Shown here: piece by piece, positions 53,274-63,447 of the stretch | Numbering within the stretch: position 1 is the stretch's first letter | Layout of the letters: the number at the start of each line of letters is the position of its first letter | Assembly: GCA_039090855.1 (NCBI GenBank) | Contig: CM077011.1 | Coordinates: 136,340,749 to 136,404,748, forward strand | Length of the DNA: 64,000 bases | Direction: 5' to 3' | DNA from: Macrothele yani | Lineage: Eukaryota > Arthropoda > Arachnida > Araneae > Macrothelidae | The notes under the pieces: model-generated | Databases searched by the model: none | Told to the model about the DNA's origin: nothing | Seen by the model: only the letters and a program-made list of their open reading frames with translations | Translations under genes and position numbers: made by a program

Positions 53274-54554
53274 TACGAGGGCCGTCCAGAATGTAAAGAA
53301 CGTTTTGGTATAAAACAAAAACAATAAGTAGTAAGGAACAAATATTTATGTGACACTTACAGAAAGACTTCACCTACTTTTCGACATAATCACCATACAA
53401 ATTGAAACACTTATCATAGTGTGGTACCAATGTTTCAATGTCATTATACTCCACTGCCACTAAGTTGTGTTACCATGCAGTGACGTCTTTCAGCTCGTCA
53501 TCATTGTTTAAGTGACTTCCAGCTAAAAATCTTTCAGCTTAGGAAACAGATGAAAGTCACTAGGCTTTAGGTCAAGGCTGTATGCCGAATGATTAAAAAC
53601 TTCCCAGCCAAAACGTTGAAGAAGTCCTTGAGTTGTTGCAAAGGAGTGAAAGCACGTGTTATCGTGAAGGAGAACAATGCCGCGTCGAAGCCAAACAAGT
53701 GTTTGACAGTAGGCTTTGGAGCTTATTGTCTGCCCTCGTGGCATGAAATCAATCAAGAGGACGCCCATTCAGTCTCAAAACACTGTCGCCATCACTTTCC
53801 GTGTGCTGATTGTTGGTTTGAATTTTTTTTTTTGGTTTCGATGGAGACCGGAAATGATGCCATTCCATTGACTGGCGCTTGTTTTCCGGTGTGTTATGCG
53901 AGGCCCATGCCGCGTCAACAGTCACAATATGGTCCAAGAATGTGTCTCCATCTTTGGCATATCGACTTAAAAAACTCAAGGTAGCCCCCATTCTGTTTTT
54001 CTTGTGTTCCACAGACAGAAGTCGAGGCACCCACGTGGCACACATTTTCTTGTACCCAAGATGATCTGTAACAATTTCGTAGAGCAGGGCCCTTGAAATT
54101 TCGGGAACAGAACTGTGAAAACTGTCTAAGGTGAACAGTCTGTCCTGAATTTTGTCGTCAATTTTTTTCTGGATTGCTTTAGTGACAAGAGAGGGTCGTT
54201 CAGAATGTTCATCATGAATGTTTGATCTTCCTTTGTCACACGTGATGTACCATTTTCACACAGATGCTGCATTCATAACCTTTTCAGTCACCATAGACTT
54301 TCATTATTTGTGTGTGAATGTCGATAGAGTGGACCTTTTTGGCGTTCAAAAAGCGTATCACGCTTCACTGGATTTTCCGATTTTGTCACACATTTCAAGG
54401 ACTTCTAACAAAAAGGCGAACGTCCACACTACCTCACTGCTTGGCTCTGACTGAGCTAGCAGACCTGGGTGTTCGATGCTACCGCGACATTGGTGGGGGC
54501 GCCAGCATCATTCTCCAAGGTCAAACGTTCTATACTTTCTGGATGACCCTTGTA
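53274..54554 (-). mobile_element. Complete-length mariner element with TIRs and TA TSD
   Basis: Ends CGAGGGCCGTCCAGAATGTAAAG (from 53276) and, inverted, CAAGGGTCATCCAGAAAGTATAG (to 54552) are flanked by TA on both sides (53274-53275 and 54553-54554). Length 1,277 bp is normal for mariner. It contains one transposase pseudogene on the minus strand. Confidence 0.92.
53400..54440 (-). pseudogene. Mariner transposase (decayed)
   Basis: From the N-terminus: IRFLNAKKVHSIDIHTQIMK (HTH), GYKKMCATWVPRLLSVEHKK, then DGDTFLDHIVTVDAAWASHN (first Asp; the family has TGDETW), NKRQSMEWHHFRSPSKPKKK, and after a shift GVLLIDFMPRGQTISSKAYC, VLLHDNTCFHSF (second Asp) and HSAYSLDLKPSDFHLFPKLK (third Asp of DD34D). 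The C-terminus IETLVPHYDKCFNLYGDYVE is still readable near 53400. At least two frameshifts and several stops make it inactive, although all three catalytic Asp remain. Confidence 0.9.
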
Positions 54555-54601
54555 TAATACACATAGAAACTGGTAGCTCTTTTTTTTTTTTTTTTTCCCC
54601 A

Positions 54602-54633
<32 letters not shown>

Positions 54634-54779
54634 GTGCAATGTCAAGATAATTAAAAGTTTCATTCACTTCAAGCTCCACATTGAGCCTTTAGGTACTATG
54701 TAGGTTATTAATCATGAGCAAAAAGAATTTAATTCCTCTATTCCATATTCCCATATCAAGAATATATTTCCTGAATAGC

Positions 54780-55080
54780 AGATCTATATGTGGGGTTTCC
54801 TAATACAGTTTAGAAAAACACAGTCTTCAAGTGGTCTCAGTGCCTTCACAGAACTGATGATAAAGGTGAACCAATGATGTTCCTTTTGTTTTGTTTTTTC
54901 AGATATTTCCAGTCAATTTGAAATAGCTTGGTAGTCACCTGATTTAAGGTACTAATGATTTTTCTAGTTTGAGACAGTGTACACTCATTGAGACCAATGT
55001 TCATTTTTTCAAGATTTCCTATCACCTCCAGTATTGGCATGGAAGGATATAATGGCACTATGTCAAAACTTCCCATTATG
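54780..55080 (-). pseudogene. Penelope-like reverse transcriptase fragment
   Basis: The minus frame reads MGSFDIVPLYPSMPILEVIG then NLEKMNIGLNECTLSQTRKI, FQIDWKYLKKQNKRNIIGSP and LSSVL. This matches the PLE RT core 'SFDI.SLYP.IP..EA' and 'F..N..YY.Q..G..MGSPLS.VLA'. The GSPLS motif is preserved. The catalytic YVDD region is missing or unreadable beyond 54840. A weak remnant extends to 54730. Confidence 0.6.
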
Positions 55081-55084
55081 CTCT

Positions 55085-55400
55085 CTCAGATTTAATCAAG
55101 CACAAGCTTCAATACTTTTATCCTGGTATCCAAAGAAACATGAGATCTGGCATTGTTCAAGTGAAAGACAGTGCTCTTCTTGTTGACCATTTCTGGAGCT
55201 TAGTCATTAAGTGTAGCCTTCAGATGGTTTAATTGGGAACAGTACCTATCAGAATTGATCGTCTCAACCTCAGCTCGTAAGAATAATCTCTGCCAATCAC
55301 ACCAAATACAGACCATACCTTCTCCAAATGCACAATGACCGTTGGCATCATTCATGGTTGTTCATCAAGGTCGATCCATGACTTTTTTTTATCAATGTTT
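55085..55400 (-). pseudogene. Mariner (SETMAR-like) transposase fragment
   Basis: The minus strand in shifting frames reads VWCDWQRLFLRAEVETINSD then RYCSQLNHLKATLND, a stop, APEMVNKKSTVFHLNNARSH and VSLDTRIKVLKL. This corresponds to the 'W W D . . G . . Y . E L L . . . . T I N S . . Y . . Q L' through 'HDNARPH' region of mariner. The catalytic Asp of HDNARPH reads Asn (LNNARSH). Confidence 0.6.
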
Positions 55401-56055
55401 GAGTTCACAATGCATTTCTCATTGCTTATCATTACTTATTTCAAAAGCCTATGTCAGTACCTGGATACCCATACTATGACCAAAATCCATAACTGGATGT
55501 GTAAAAAGGTCACTGACACTACAAGAAAGCATTGGATTGCTTTGACTAGTGCAAATATGAATAGTAGCACGCTCAAATGAAAATCAGCAGATGTGGGTTC
55601 AATTGCCACTCCTGGGTGATGTAATTTTTTTAAGTTTTATGAAGTGGTGGGAAACAGTGAAAATATAGCATCTTTGTGACAATAATGACATTTAAATTAG
55701 AACAGGGTTCAAAAAAATCTGAACGAAACTTACAACAACGACAAAAACTACAGTTGTGTGAACTTCCTTTCAATTTCATGGGAATCTTTTGAATTGTTTA
55801 TCACACCTTTAAATTTAACATTTAGTATCTAATAGTGTGTAGGTATTTATGTCCCTGTCTGGAATAAACTCAGAAATCACTTAAGGTGGAAGGCTCAGAA
55901 ATTAGAAAAAGAATATCATTATTTCAGAGCAGAACCAAAGAGCTAGTAATAGATTATTGCTCTTTTCAAGCAAATGAATGCTTAAACAAATAGATACTAA
56001 GGACCAGGTTAAATAAAGTCTAATTACTGCCAGAAAATGTACAAAAAAGTAAAAA
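55401..56055. other. Intron sequence, no gene seen
   Basis: AT-rich with no recognised feature. Confidence 0.4.
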
Positions 56056-56063
56056 AATGTACA

Positions 56064-56330
56064 CTTTTCAAATCATTTTATAGCCTATGTTTATAAAGAA
56101 AGTTTACCCACTACGCTTAATCAAAGCTTGTGTAATATAATAGTTCCAAAAGCTGCATTTAAATAAGTTTCTTTTTTTTTCTTTCAAAATATAAAAAAAT
56201 ATATGCGTTCATGCAAATCACTTTTCAAATCATTTTCTAACCTATGCTATAAAGAAAGTTTAATCACTATGCTTGATCAAAGCTTGTGTAATATAATAGC
56301 TCCACAAGCTGCATTTAAATAAGTTTTTCT
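56064..56330. repeat. Tandem duplication, unit about 157 bp
   Basis: The block 'cacttttcaaatcattttatagcctatg' (56062) recurs as 'cacttttcaaatcattttctaacctatg' (56219). Both continue through 'aaagaaagtttaa', 'atcaaagcttgtgtaatataatag' and 'agctgcatttaaataagttt'. Confidence 0.85.
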
Positions 56331-56671
56331 TATTTTATTTTAGTTTTCAAATGAGATGGGCCTAAAAGCCTGAAGTCGAGCCCGGGCCTGAACCAGACTC
56401 GGGCTGCATCTAAGCGAGGAGATCATTTTTTTCTTTTAAACCTGATTTTGTACGATTAATCACACGAGACTTTTTGACACTTTCTAGTTGTTTAATAAAT
56501 ATTTTCGGCAGCTGGGTCTAGATAGGAACTCCGCAGAGCTATTCATTCAAGGCTTGGGTAACAAATACCATCTAGGCCATGAATTACTGAATTTCTGCGA
56601 AGGAAAAGTTTCCTTAAGAACTATAGATAGTAGGTAGTTTATTTAGATAGTTTGTAGATAATTTCTTTTAC

Positions 56672-56751
56672 CTCAACGGGGCAGCTCCCTGCAAATTCTG
56701 TTAAGCAACGTACGACATAGATAGCTGTGCTGTCCAATTTTCCCTCATGTC
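56672..56751 (-). CDS. LRPPRC: LRPPRC-like PPR protein, internal exon
   Basis: On the minus strand, acceptor ttatgtttttag and donor GTTGAG|gtaaaa bound an 80-bp exon. One frame is open: two bases complete a codon, then HEGKLDSTAIYVVRCLTEFA and GSCPVE. It ends in phase 0, joining 52119-52166. As written it needs a preceding exon ending with one base, whereas 58152-58220 ends in phase 0 in its best frame. Using the AG eight bases further in (catgag|GGAAAA) would restore phase 0. Otherwise a small exon is missing between 56.8 and 58.1 kb. Confidence 0.55.
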
Positions 56752-58151
56752 CTAAAAACATAAAACCTCTATGATGATTCACCAAGAAGGTTAAAAGAAG
56801 GAGATGCAACAGCCTGTCTCCTTAGGCTTCTGGCGTGACATCAATTTTTAATCAGCTGAGTACACCAATGCACCCAACCCGAGAATCTCCTGTATATCTC
56901 TAACGGGAAATCACGATTTTGAACTGGTTTTTCAGACATTTACTCTACTCCATACAATCATGAAAAAAATTGGGGCTGAAATATTCATTCTCATGATTAA
57001 AAACTTCCAGAAAAAGTAAAAAAGTATGTGTTGGTATTTCTTTAAGAAATTGAACAAAATTATGATTTTTTTTTTTTTTTTTTTTAGCGGAAGTTCATAC
57101 TGTGCATGGTTACTTGCATACTGGGCATGTGCAAATAACCATGTTTAAAATATAAACAAAACCAAATGTTGAGAAATATGATGTCTGAAATATTCCTTGT
57201 TTGCATCCTTCGTTTGCATGCGCTAAGTGAAACTGCTTCAGGCACAGGAAGTGACATCACATTTTCGAACTCCCACAGACTTCCATTCCACCACCTAAGA
57301 GAGAGGATCGAAACAGCTGATCTGTTTTGGCTGCACTCAAAACGGGTCTTTTCACCTCCTCTTCTTCTAACCTCCGTGTGATTCACCAGAAAAGGATTCA
57401 ATTTGTTTTGACATGGTAACTTGAACTATGGCATAACAGTGATTTGGGAGCCCAAGTATTGACCTGATGGTGACACAACTAAATGTGACACCTTAACAGT
57501 GGTTTTGGAACTGTTAAGTTTAGTCACTGGTCATAACAGCAACAGTGATTTTTCAGTAATGGTGATGTGATTTCCAACCCATCCTTGTGACGCACTATTA
57601 TGTATCTCCCACCCGCCACCCTCCCATCACAAAATGCTTAAAGAAACAATAGATGCTATTTTTTCATTTTATGCGATGTGCCTCACCAATTAAGCACCTA
57701 CTTGTTGGGTACTTTGTTGTCTTTTTATTTATTTTTCAAATATTTTTTATTGTCTTCCATCATGAAACTTAATTATGTTAATCAAATGTTGAAATTTTAC
57801 ATTTTGTAAACTGTAAAGCTGATATGATTGATCATTTTCCCTGTGAGAGAATAAAATTGGATGATGCTAGGTTGTGTATTGCCATTTTATTTTGATCTCT
57901 TTAGAATTAATCAATGCACTCACTATCTAAGTTTTTCACATAATCAGAAGCACATGGAGTGACAGTGACTGCTCTAAAATCTGATAAACTGCCTACTGGT
58001 CCTACATATAACTGTTAAATTTAAAGAAATGGCAACAACTTAGTACAAACTTTTAATATATCTGCACCATGAACACACTGACAAATATTTTGAACTCGCA
58101 TAGAAATTATCGAAAAAAAAAAAAAAAATTGCAAGTGAAAAGTGAACTTAC
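56752..58151. other. Intron sequence, no confident gene
   Basis: A 105-codon minus-strand frame covers 57084-57401 opposite an overlapping plus-strand frame, neither with known motifs. Poly-T lies at 57067-57086 and poly-A near 58114. A missing PPR exon could lie here but none with good splice sites was found. Confidence 0.35.
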
Positions 58152-58220
58152 AGGTGAAATGTAATCTGCATCCCTATGCAGGTCAAGTAGCACATTAATT
58201 TCGAGATTTCGTACAGGTCT
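58152..58220 (-). CDS. LRPPRC: LRPPRC-like PPR protein, internal exon (most 5' seen)
   Basis: The 69-bp exon lies between acceptor ttctttgatttag and donor TCACCT|gtaagt on the minus strand. The phase-0 frame reads RPVRNLEINVLLDLHRDADY then ISP, a helix of the type seen at PPR helix A (LEINVLLDLH). A second frame (DLYEISKLMCYLTCIGMQ) is also open, so the phase is less certain than for the other exons. It is the most upstream exon in the window. The N-terminal mitochondrial targeting part of the protein must lie beyond 64 kb. Confidence 0.5.
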
Positions 58221-58685
58221 CTAAATCAAAGAAAACATCAGTTCTGTTTGAGTGAACAGTAAGGTGGTGAAAAACTTCTTACGCATAGACAAGAGAATCA
58301 AACAGTATACAAGAAACATGAATATCAGAAATAAGATAAAATTTTAAAAAATAACATACAAGAATTTGTAATATAAACATATATTTATTGATAATATTCT
58401 GACTTGCATTATATGATAATATGTAATGAGGAGCTAAATTTTTTAAACTTGAATAAAATCTCCAAAATTTTGCTAGTTCTAAAAGTGCACCACTTACAAA
58501 TATGGTAACAGACATATCTTTTTGAAATCTCCATATGCACGAAACATTATAGTGAAGAAAAATGTAATTGCTGTGATAGCAAATAAATCAGCAATATAGT
58601 CTTGAAGTCTGGGCCAACATCCTGCATTAGGTATTTAAATAACCTAATTATCTATCTATCTATCAGTTTAACTAACTAACTAACT
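58221..58685. other. Intron sequence, no gene seen
   Basis: AT-rich. A short (atct)n tract near 58650. Confidence 0.4.
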
Positions 58686-58689
58686 TGCT

Positions 58690-59080
58690 CACTCACAGAG
58701 AAAGAGAGGACAAAAATCATGAGATACCTGGTTCCTGGGCAAGTGACACTATCACCTCTCACCAGTGGATGAACCCATAACATGGCAAGCACAAAGGTTT
58801 AGAACATGACTGCAAGTACAGTTTCAAAGAGGAATTACGGGGGAGAGGGGGGGGGGTTTAATACGTCAGTCACTTACTCACAGAGAAAGAGAGAGGACAA
58901 AAATCATGAGATACTGGTTCCTGGGCAAGACGACACTATCACCTCTCTCACCAGTGGATGAACTCATAACCTGGCAAGCACAAAGGTTTAGAACATGACT
59001 GCATTCACATTGACAGCAATTTGATGCCAGCATGGAAAAACAGCATGAGTTAGTGCAGTTTCAAAGAGGAATGACAATGG
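58690..59080. repeat. Direct duplication, period about 185 bp
   Basis: 'actcacagagaaagagag' through 'gcaagcacaaaggtttagaacatgactgca' occurs at 58691 and again at 58876 with few changes. The copies are separated by a g-rich stretch (58845-58858). The second copy leads into the Tc1 fragment at 59060, and the first copy has only its first few bases ('agtttcaaagaggaat'). Confidence 0.85.
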
Positions 59081-59755
59081 ATGCCCAATACATGGATCAG
59101 TCTATTGTGGAGGTTATATAGGAGTTGTAGTATTCCTGTTCTACAATATTAACAGTGCATCAGGAATACTCCATTTCCTGAATAATATTGCATCATGAAC
59201 AGTGCTGTGGGCAGAGAAAGGTGGTGGATGAGGTAAAGTGGCCATTGGCATCTGTTTCACACAGTTGCAACCACCCGGATAGAGACAGTGACACAAATTC
59301 AGCAAAGAAGATCAAAAAACATCTCCACCAGACCATCAAGTGATCATGGGCAGCAATAGGTTATGAGAGTCGCCAACCCACCACAATGCCATTGCTAACT
59401 CCACATCACCGGATTGTACGCCACAACTCAGCAAAAGAACATCTGCACTGGATCTTGGATGACCGGAGACAGGTCTCCTGGTCTGACGAGTCCCATTTCC
59501 ATTTATTTTGCACAGATGGGAGGGTGCAGACCTGGAAGAAACTGAATGAAGCTAAGGACCTGACACGTCAACAAGGAAATGTTCAGTCTAGCAGAGGCTC
59601 AATTATGGTCTGGGATGTGTTCAACTGGCACATGTTGAGACCCCCTGCTACATCTAGATGCATCAGTGAAAAGTTCACACTGTGCATTAGGGTGGTTCTG
59701 AAAAGGGGCAAATTTCAGAAAAGTCTGAAATCATGCTCTCTCACCCCTTAAAATG
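59055..59755 (+). pseudogene. Tc1-family transposase, N-terminal to mid part
   Basis: The plus strand opens with FQRGMTMDAQYMDQSIVEV (start of HTH) and, after several stops, continues at 59386 with MPLLTPHHRIVRHNSAKEHL, WILDDRRQVSWSDESHFHLF (first catalytic Asp), DGRVQTWKKLNEAKDLTRQQ and SRGSIMVWDVFNWHMLRP. Homology ends near PATSRCIS, before the second and third catalytic residues. It belongs to a Tc1 lineage common in arthropods ('DDWRQV.WSDESRF.L'). Confidence 0.82.
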
Positions 59756-59958
59756 TTGTGAATTACTAAAAAAAAAATGAAGAATGTAAATTTTTTTTGC
59801 AATCAAAGTCATTTTAGGTGCCCCAAGCAACATCCTTTTATTAGAAATATGTTAAAATCACCCCCCCTATTATTGCACCCAATGAAGAGCACCTGGCTGA
59901 AGGAAAGAAATATCTTTTCCTCCATGCTGTTTGTTTCCAAAAATCGCCATCCACAGTT

Positions 59959-61398
59959 TTACCAACTCCTTATAATCATCACGTGGTTGAATTGAGCCAA
60001 GACTGTCACCAGCAAAGGAGATCTTTTGATTACAGAAGGGTCAATCACTGCTACTGTGTTCTCCACATCCATCAGTGTGCTAAACTTGGACTGATCGATG
60101 AACCGCCACTTCTTCTGAAATCGTTTAAAGAAGCCTATATCTGGACCAGATGATGGACCAAGACAGATAACAAAGGCCTGCTCAACCAATAGCTCGAATA
60201 TGTGGTGCCGGCATGCCAAACGGAGTAAATTGGCTTTTAGTTTGTTCATAATTAGTGTGCATGCTCCATTCTTAATACCAGTATTTGATGCAGTGGTATC
60301 AAATGATAAGGCTTTTATTTTATCAGCAACAGACCATTTGGTTACAAGGTTTATGAAAGCATCAGCTTGTGCAGATCCAGTGAGTGAGGGCAGTTTTGGC
60401 ATACCAAGCAACTTTTCAACATTCTGCTTTGTCACAACCACTGCTATTTGATCCACTACTTGTTTGTCAGCAGTGTTATGAAGCATCTTACCATCCCAGT
60501 GGCCCACAGGGTTAAAATTAGCTATAATATTTGCTGCTGTTTGTAACCAATGCTTTATGCGAGCCCTTCTGATTGTTGAACAGTTAATTGCAATTGCTTT
60601 TGATTCTTTACTTTCACATCTAGCATCTGCAGCCAAGACTTGAGTTCCTTTGTGATCACTGCGACAAACACAATCCACAGTGGCTGATAAATCTGCACAA
60701 ATAATGTTCCTTGCACTGGGTCTTCTTTGTTTTGATGATCCTGCAACGTCAAGGCTTGGATATATTTGACTTCACTGTCTGAATCAGAAACTTCCCTACC
60801 AGATTCCAGCTTTCTCTTCCTACAAACGGTTCCCTCTGCTTTCCTGCTGCTTGAGATCGAGTCAACTGATCTCACAGGTATCACCTTCTCCGATAAAAGT
60901 TTCAGTTCTGCTCTATTTTTCTCTTCACTCTCTATGGCTTTCTTTTTCTAAGCTACGACTTAGCCTCTTCTTCAACCAATTTGGAATAAACTCCTGCAAT
61001 GTAGCCCTTCCTCCTCTTATCTCTCTGAGCACATAAAAAAGCAAGATCTTCTGGGATTTTGATGAGTTTCTAATAGTCCTGGTGAGCAACATCAAACAAC
61101 TGAAGTAATACAGTAGATTAGAAGTAAAATTAGTTTCTTTAGAAATCTGATTCTCCGTTCTTTGAGTAAGATGCTTTTGCAATGCTTTCCATTCAAAAAA
61201 CAAACCTTCCAACTTGGAAACACAATGCTGTTGTTGGCGAAATGGCAGGCGAAACTTCACCCAAAAAGGAAGAACTTCGTCGATAACACTCCTTGAACTT
61301 TCCTGAACAGTTTTCCCAGACTTTTGTGGAAGTAAAAGATATCTAGAAAGTACATCCTTATTGCATGGCAATTTACAACCACTAATGGGCTCTGTCAT
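59959..61398 (-). pseudogene. Uncharacterised transposon-like protein (SFDTTASNTG family), broken
   Basis: Three minus-strand frames form one protein. First, 61398-60925: MTEPISGCKLPCNKDVLSRY, LLPQKSGKTVQESSRSVIDE and LKKRLSRSLEKESHRE. Second, 60884-60670: an acidic/basic linker (KRKLESGREVSDSDSEV). Third, 60678-59959: CVCRSDHKGTQVLAADARCE, RARIKHWLQTAANIIANF, HWDGKMLHNT, EKLLGMPKLPSLTGSAQADA, ADKIKALSFDTTASNTGIKN and RLACRHHIFELLVEQAF, then GPSSGPDIGFFKRFQKKW. I recognise this as a family repeated in many invertebrate genomes and suspected to be transposon-derived. Conserved Asp in HWDGK and SFDTT suggest a nuclease fold, which is inference. It is broken by at least two frameshifts. Confidence 0.65.
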
Positions 61399-61424
61399 AA
61401 GAGAACCAACTAAATGGACATTGT

Positions 61425-61500
61425 GATCACTGAGACCAACACAATCCAGAGTGGCTGATAAATCTGCACAAATGATGTTCCTTGAACAGGGTCTTGTATT
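61425..61500. repeat. Duplicate of 60655-60728
   Basis: 'acacaatccagagtggctgataaatctgcacaaatgatgttcctt' repeats, with few changes, the segment at 60668-60713 inside the adjacent transposon-like gene. The same orientation indicates a local segmental duplication. Confidence 0.75.
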
Positions 61501-61685
61501 TACTTAAAAATACAAGTACTTATTTCTACTCCATAAATGCTACTTGTTCATTTTGTTTAACTACAGAGGGCAACACCATAGATGTGCACAGTAAAACCCA
61601 AACCATGATGCGCAAATATCTACACGACAGGGCTGAGCATGCATTCGGGTTGAGCAGCATACCTGAGCGAGTGAGTGTGGCAATT

Positions 61686-61895
61686 ACGTCCTTGCACCTA
61701 CCACTGATGATAGCTATGAATATAAGCAGAAACTAGTTTGGTGCTTTGCAGTCGGGAGATTTATTTCTTTATGCTTTGCAATCAAGTTGACGTCCTTGCA
61801 CCTACCACTGATGATAGCTATGAATATAAGCAGAAACTAGTTTGGTGCTTTGCAGTCGGGAGATTTATTTCTTTATGCTTTGCAATCAAGTTGAC
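61686..61895. repeat. Perfect 104-bp tandem duplication
   Basis: 61686-61789 is repeated at 61790-61893 ('acgtccttgcacctaccact' to 'ctttgcaatcaagttg'). I saw no differences between copies, so it is recent. Confidence 0.9.
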
Positions 61896-62650
61896 TATTT
61901 CTTTTTCAAGACTGTTCGTTTTTTTAAATTTCAGCAAAGCTGTAATTCGTTTTCATGTTTCGTTGTTATTGTGGTGCTCCGCAGTCAAGATGATTTCCTC
62001 TTCAAGATTATAGTTCGTTTTTTTTCTTTAAATTCGACAAGGTTTTAATTCAGTTTCATATTTCGGTGTTGTTAAAGCAATTATTTACCTTCATTGTAAA
62101 AATTCATCTTGTTCAATTTTATCTGGTGCAGATTTTACAATATCATGAATTTTATTTTTCTAAACTTCACAATGGAAAAAAGTTCACATTCTTTGAAGGT
62201 GTACATATGAATCCCTGACAGCCACTACGAATATTGGAAGTACATATATAGTTCATTGTTTATTGATTTTAGTTGCCGATACTATGCCCCATACGTATCT
62301 AACATCATTTAATAATGTCCCGATTGCAGAACTTGCATAACGTGTGAAACAGTAATGACGGGCATTTAATGTCAATCAAGTTACATTATCGTGGCCATGT
62401 GAAAAGTATGGTCATCGCAAATTGCCGAAATTTGAACAACGACATATTTTAAGGGGGAGAAATTTTCCCTCCGTTAAAGTTCCGTTTTTGAAAGTTTTGA
62501 AAGACGAAATACTCTACCCAGATGAAACAAGAAAGATGACACCGAATTTTCGGGTGTAATAAGCACGTCTTTTGAATCGATTCTGACACAAATTAAATTT
62601 ATCAAAGCTATTCAAAGTCAAAGAAACCAAGAAAAAAAAAATTAGTCAAG
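61896..62650. other. AT-rich sequence, no gene seen
   Basis: No coding or repeat feature recognised beyond poly-T tracts. Confidence 0.4.
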
Positions 62651-62664
62651 TTTTCAGGAGTCCA

Positions 62665-63135
62665 AATTTTGCTACAAATACAACAGAAGCAGAAATTAAC
62701 ACTTATGCCCCCTGGTGGCCAAACCATTCTTTGCCAAACATTAGAAATTATGTGAAAAATATTTTCCGTCAGGTCTTGTATGTGGTACAGGAAGAATTTT
62801 TCAAATAGAAGTTTTAGAAGCAGAAATAACGCAGAAAACGCAGTTTATCTTCGTGCCCCCTAGCGGAAAGTCTATGATTTACTTGAAAATTTTGAATTTA
62901 TAGGAAAAACATTGCGCATCGGAAACACTATCCAACAAAGAAGAAATTTTTGAAATCGGACTCCTAGAAGTAGAGATATTGACAAAAATAAGAGATATTG
63001 ACAAGAAAATGTTCCTAAAAGGTTTGTCGACATGAGTACTATCTGTTTACAAATGATGAATTTTTTTAAATCAAGAATTTAGAAGCACATATTTTGCTGC
63101 AAATACATCAGAAGCGGAAATTACGACTTACGCCA
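62665..63135. repeat. Dispersed copies of a short motif block, period about 130-300 bp
   Basis: The block 'agaagcagaaattaacacttatgccccctggtgg' (62687) recurs as 'agaagcagaaataac...cgtgccccctagcgg' (62818) and 'agaagcggaaattacgacttacgccacctggtgg' (63109). It resembles an old satellite-like repeat. The third copy directly joins the Tc1 fragment. Confidence 0.6.
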
Positions 63136-63447
63136 CCTGGTGGATAATGCCCGCCCACACATGGCTCGGGTTGCCCAGGATTGCCTATGCCATGTCCAGA
63201 CACTTCCATGGCCTGCCCGCTGCCCGGACATGTCCCCTATCGAGCATGTGTGGGATCAGTTGAAACGCCGGCTGCTGCAGTGCGGCACTATCCGGAATTT
63301 GGAGCACACCGTCCAACATGTGTGGTCCAGTCTGCCGCAGGACAACATCAAATGTCTGTTTGCCTCCATGCCAGACCGTATTGCAGCCCAAGGAGGTGTG
63401 ACCATGGGTGCAAGTTCTGAGATGTGGCCAAGACTGAAAATATTTTG
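63136..63447 (+). pseudogene. Tc1-family transposase, C-terminal fragment
   Basis: The plus frame reads VDNARPHMARVAQDCLCHVQ (second catalytic Asp in DNARPH), LPWPARCPDMSPIEHVWDQL (third residue Glu intact) and KRRLLQCGTIRNLEHTVQHV, SSLPQDNIKCLFASMPDRIA. It ends with WPRLKIF and a stop. This third is uninterrupted, but the N-terminal two thirds are absent and the upstream sequence is an unrelated repeat. It is not the missing end of the 59 kb fragment, since the lineage signatures differ. Confidence 0.85.

Noticed and set aside
57084..57401. A 105-codon minus-strand gene or PPR exon
   Set aside because: No family motif, an overlapping plus-strand frame is equally open, and no splice sites give a phase that joins the neighbouring PPR exons.
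59055..63447. The 59 kb and 63 kb Tc1 fragments as two halves of one element
   Set aside because: They are separated by an unrelated transposon-like gene and their sequence signatures fit different Tc1 lineages. No TIR pair links them.
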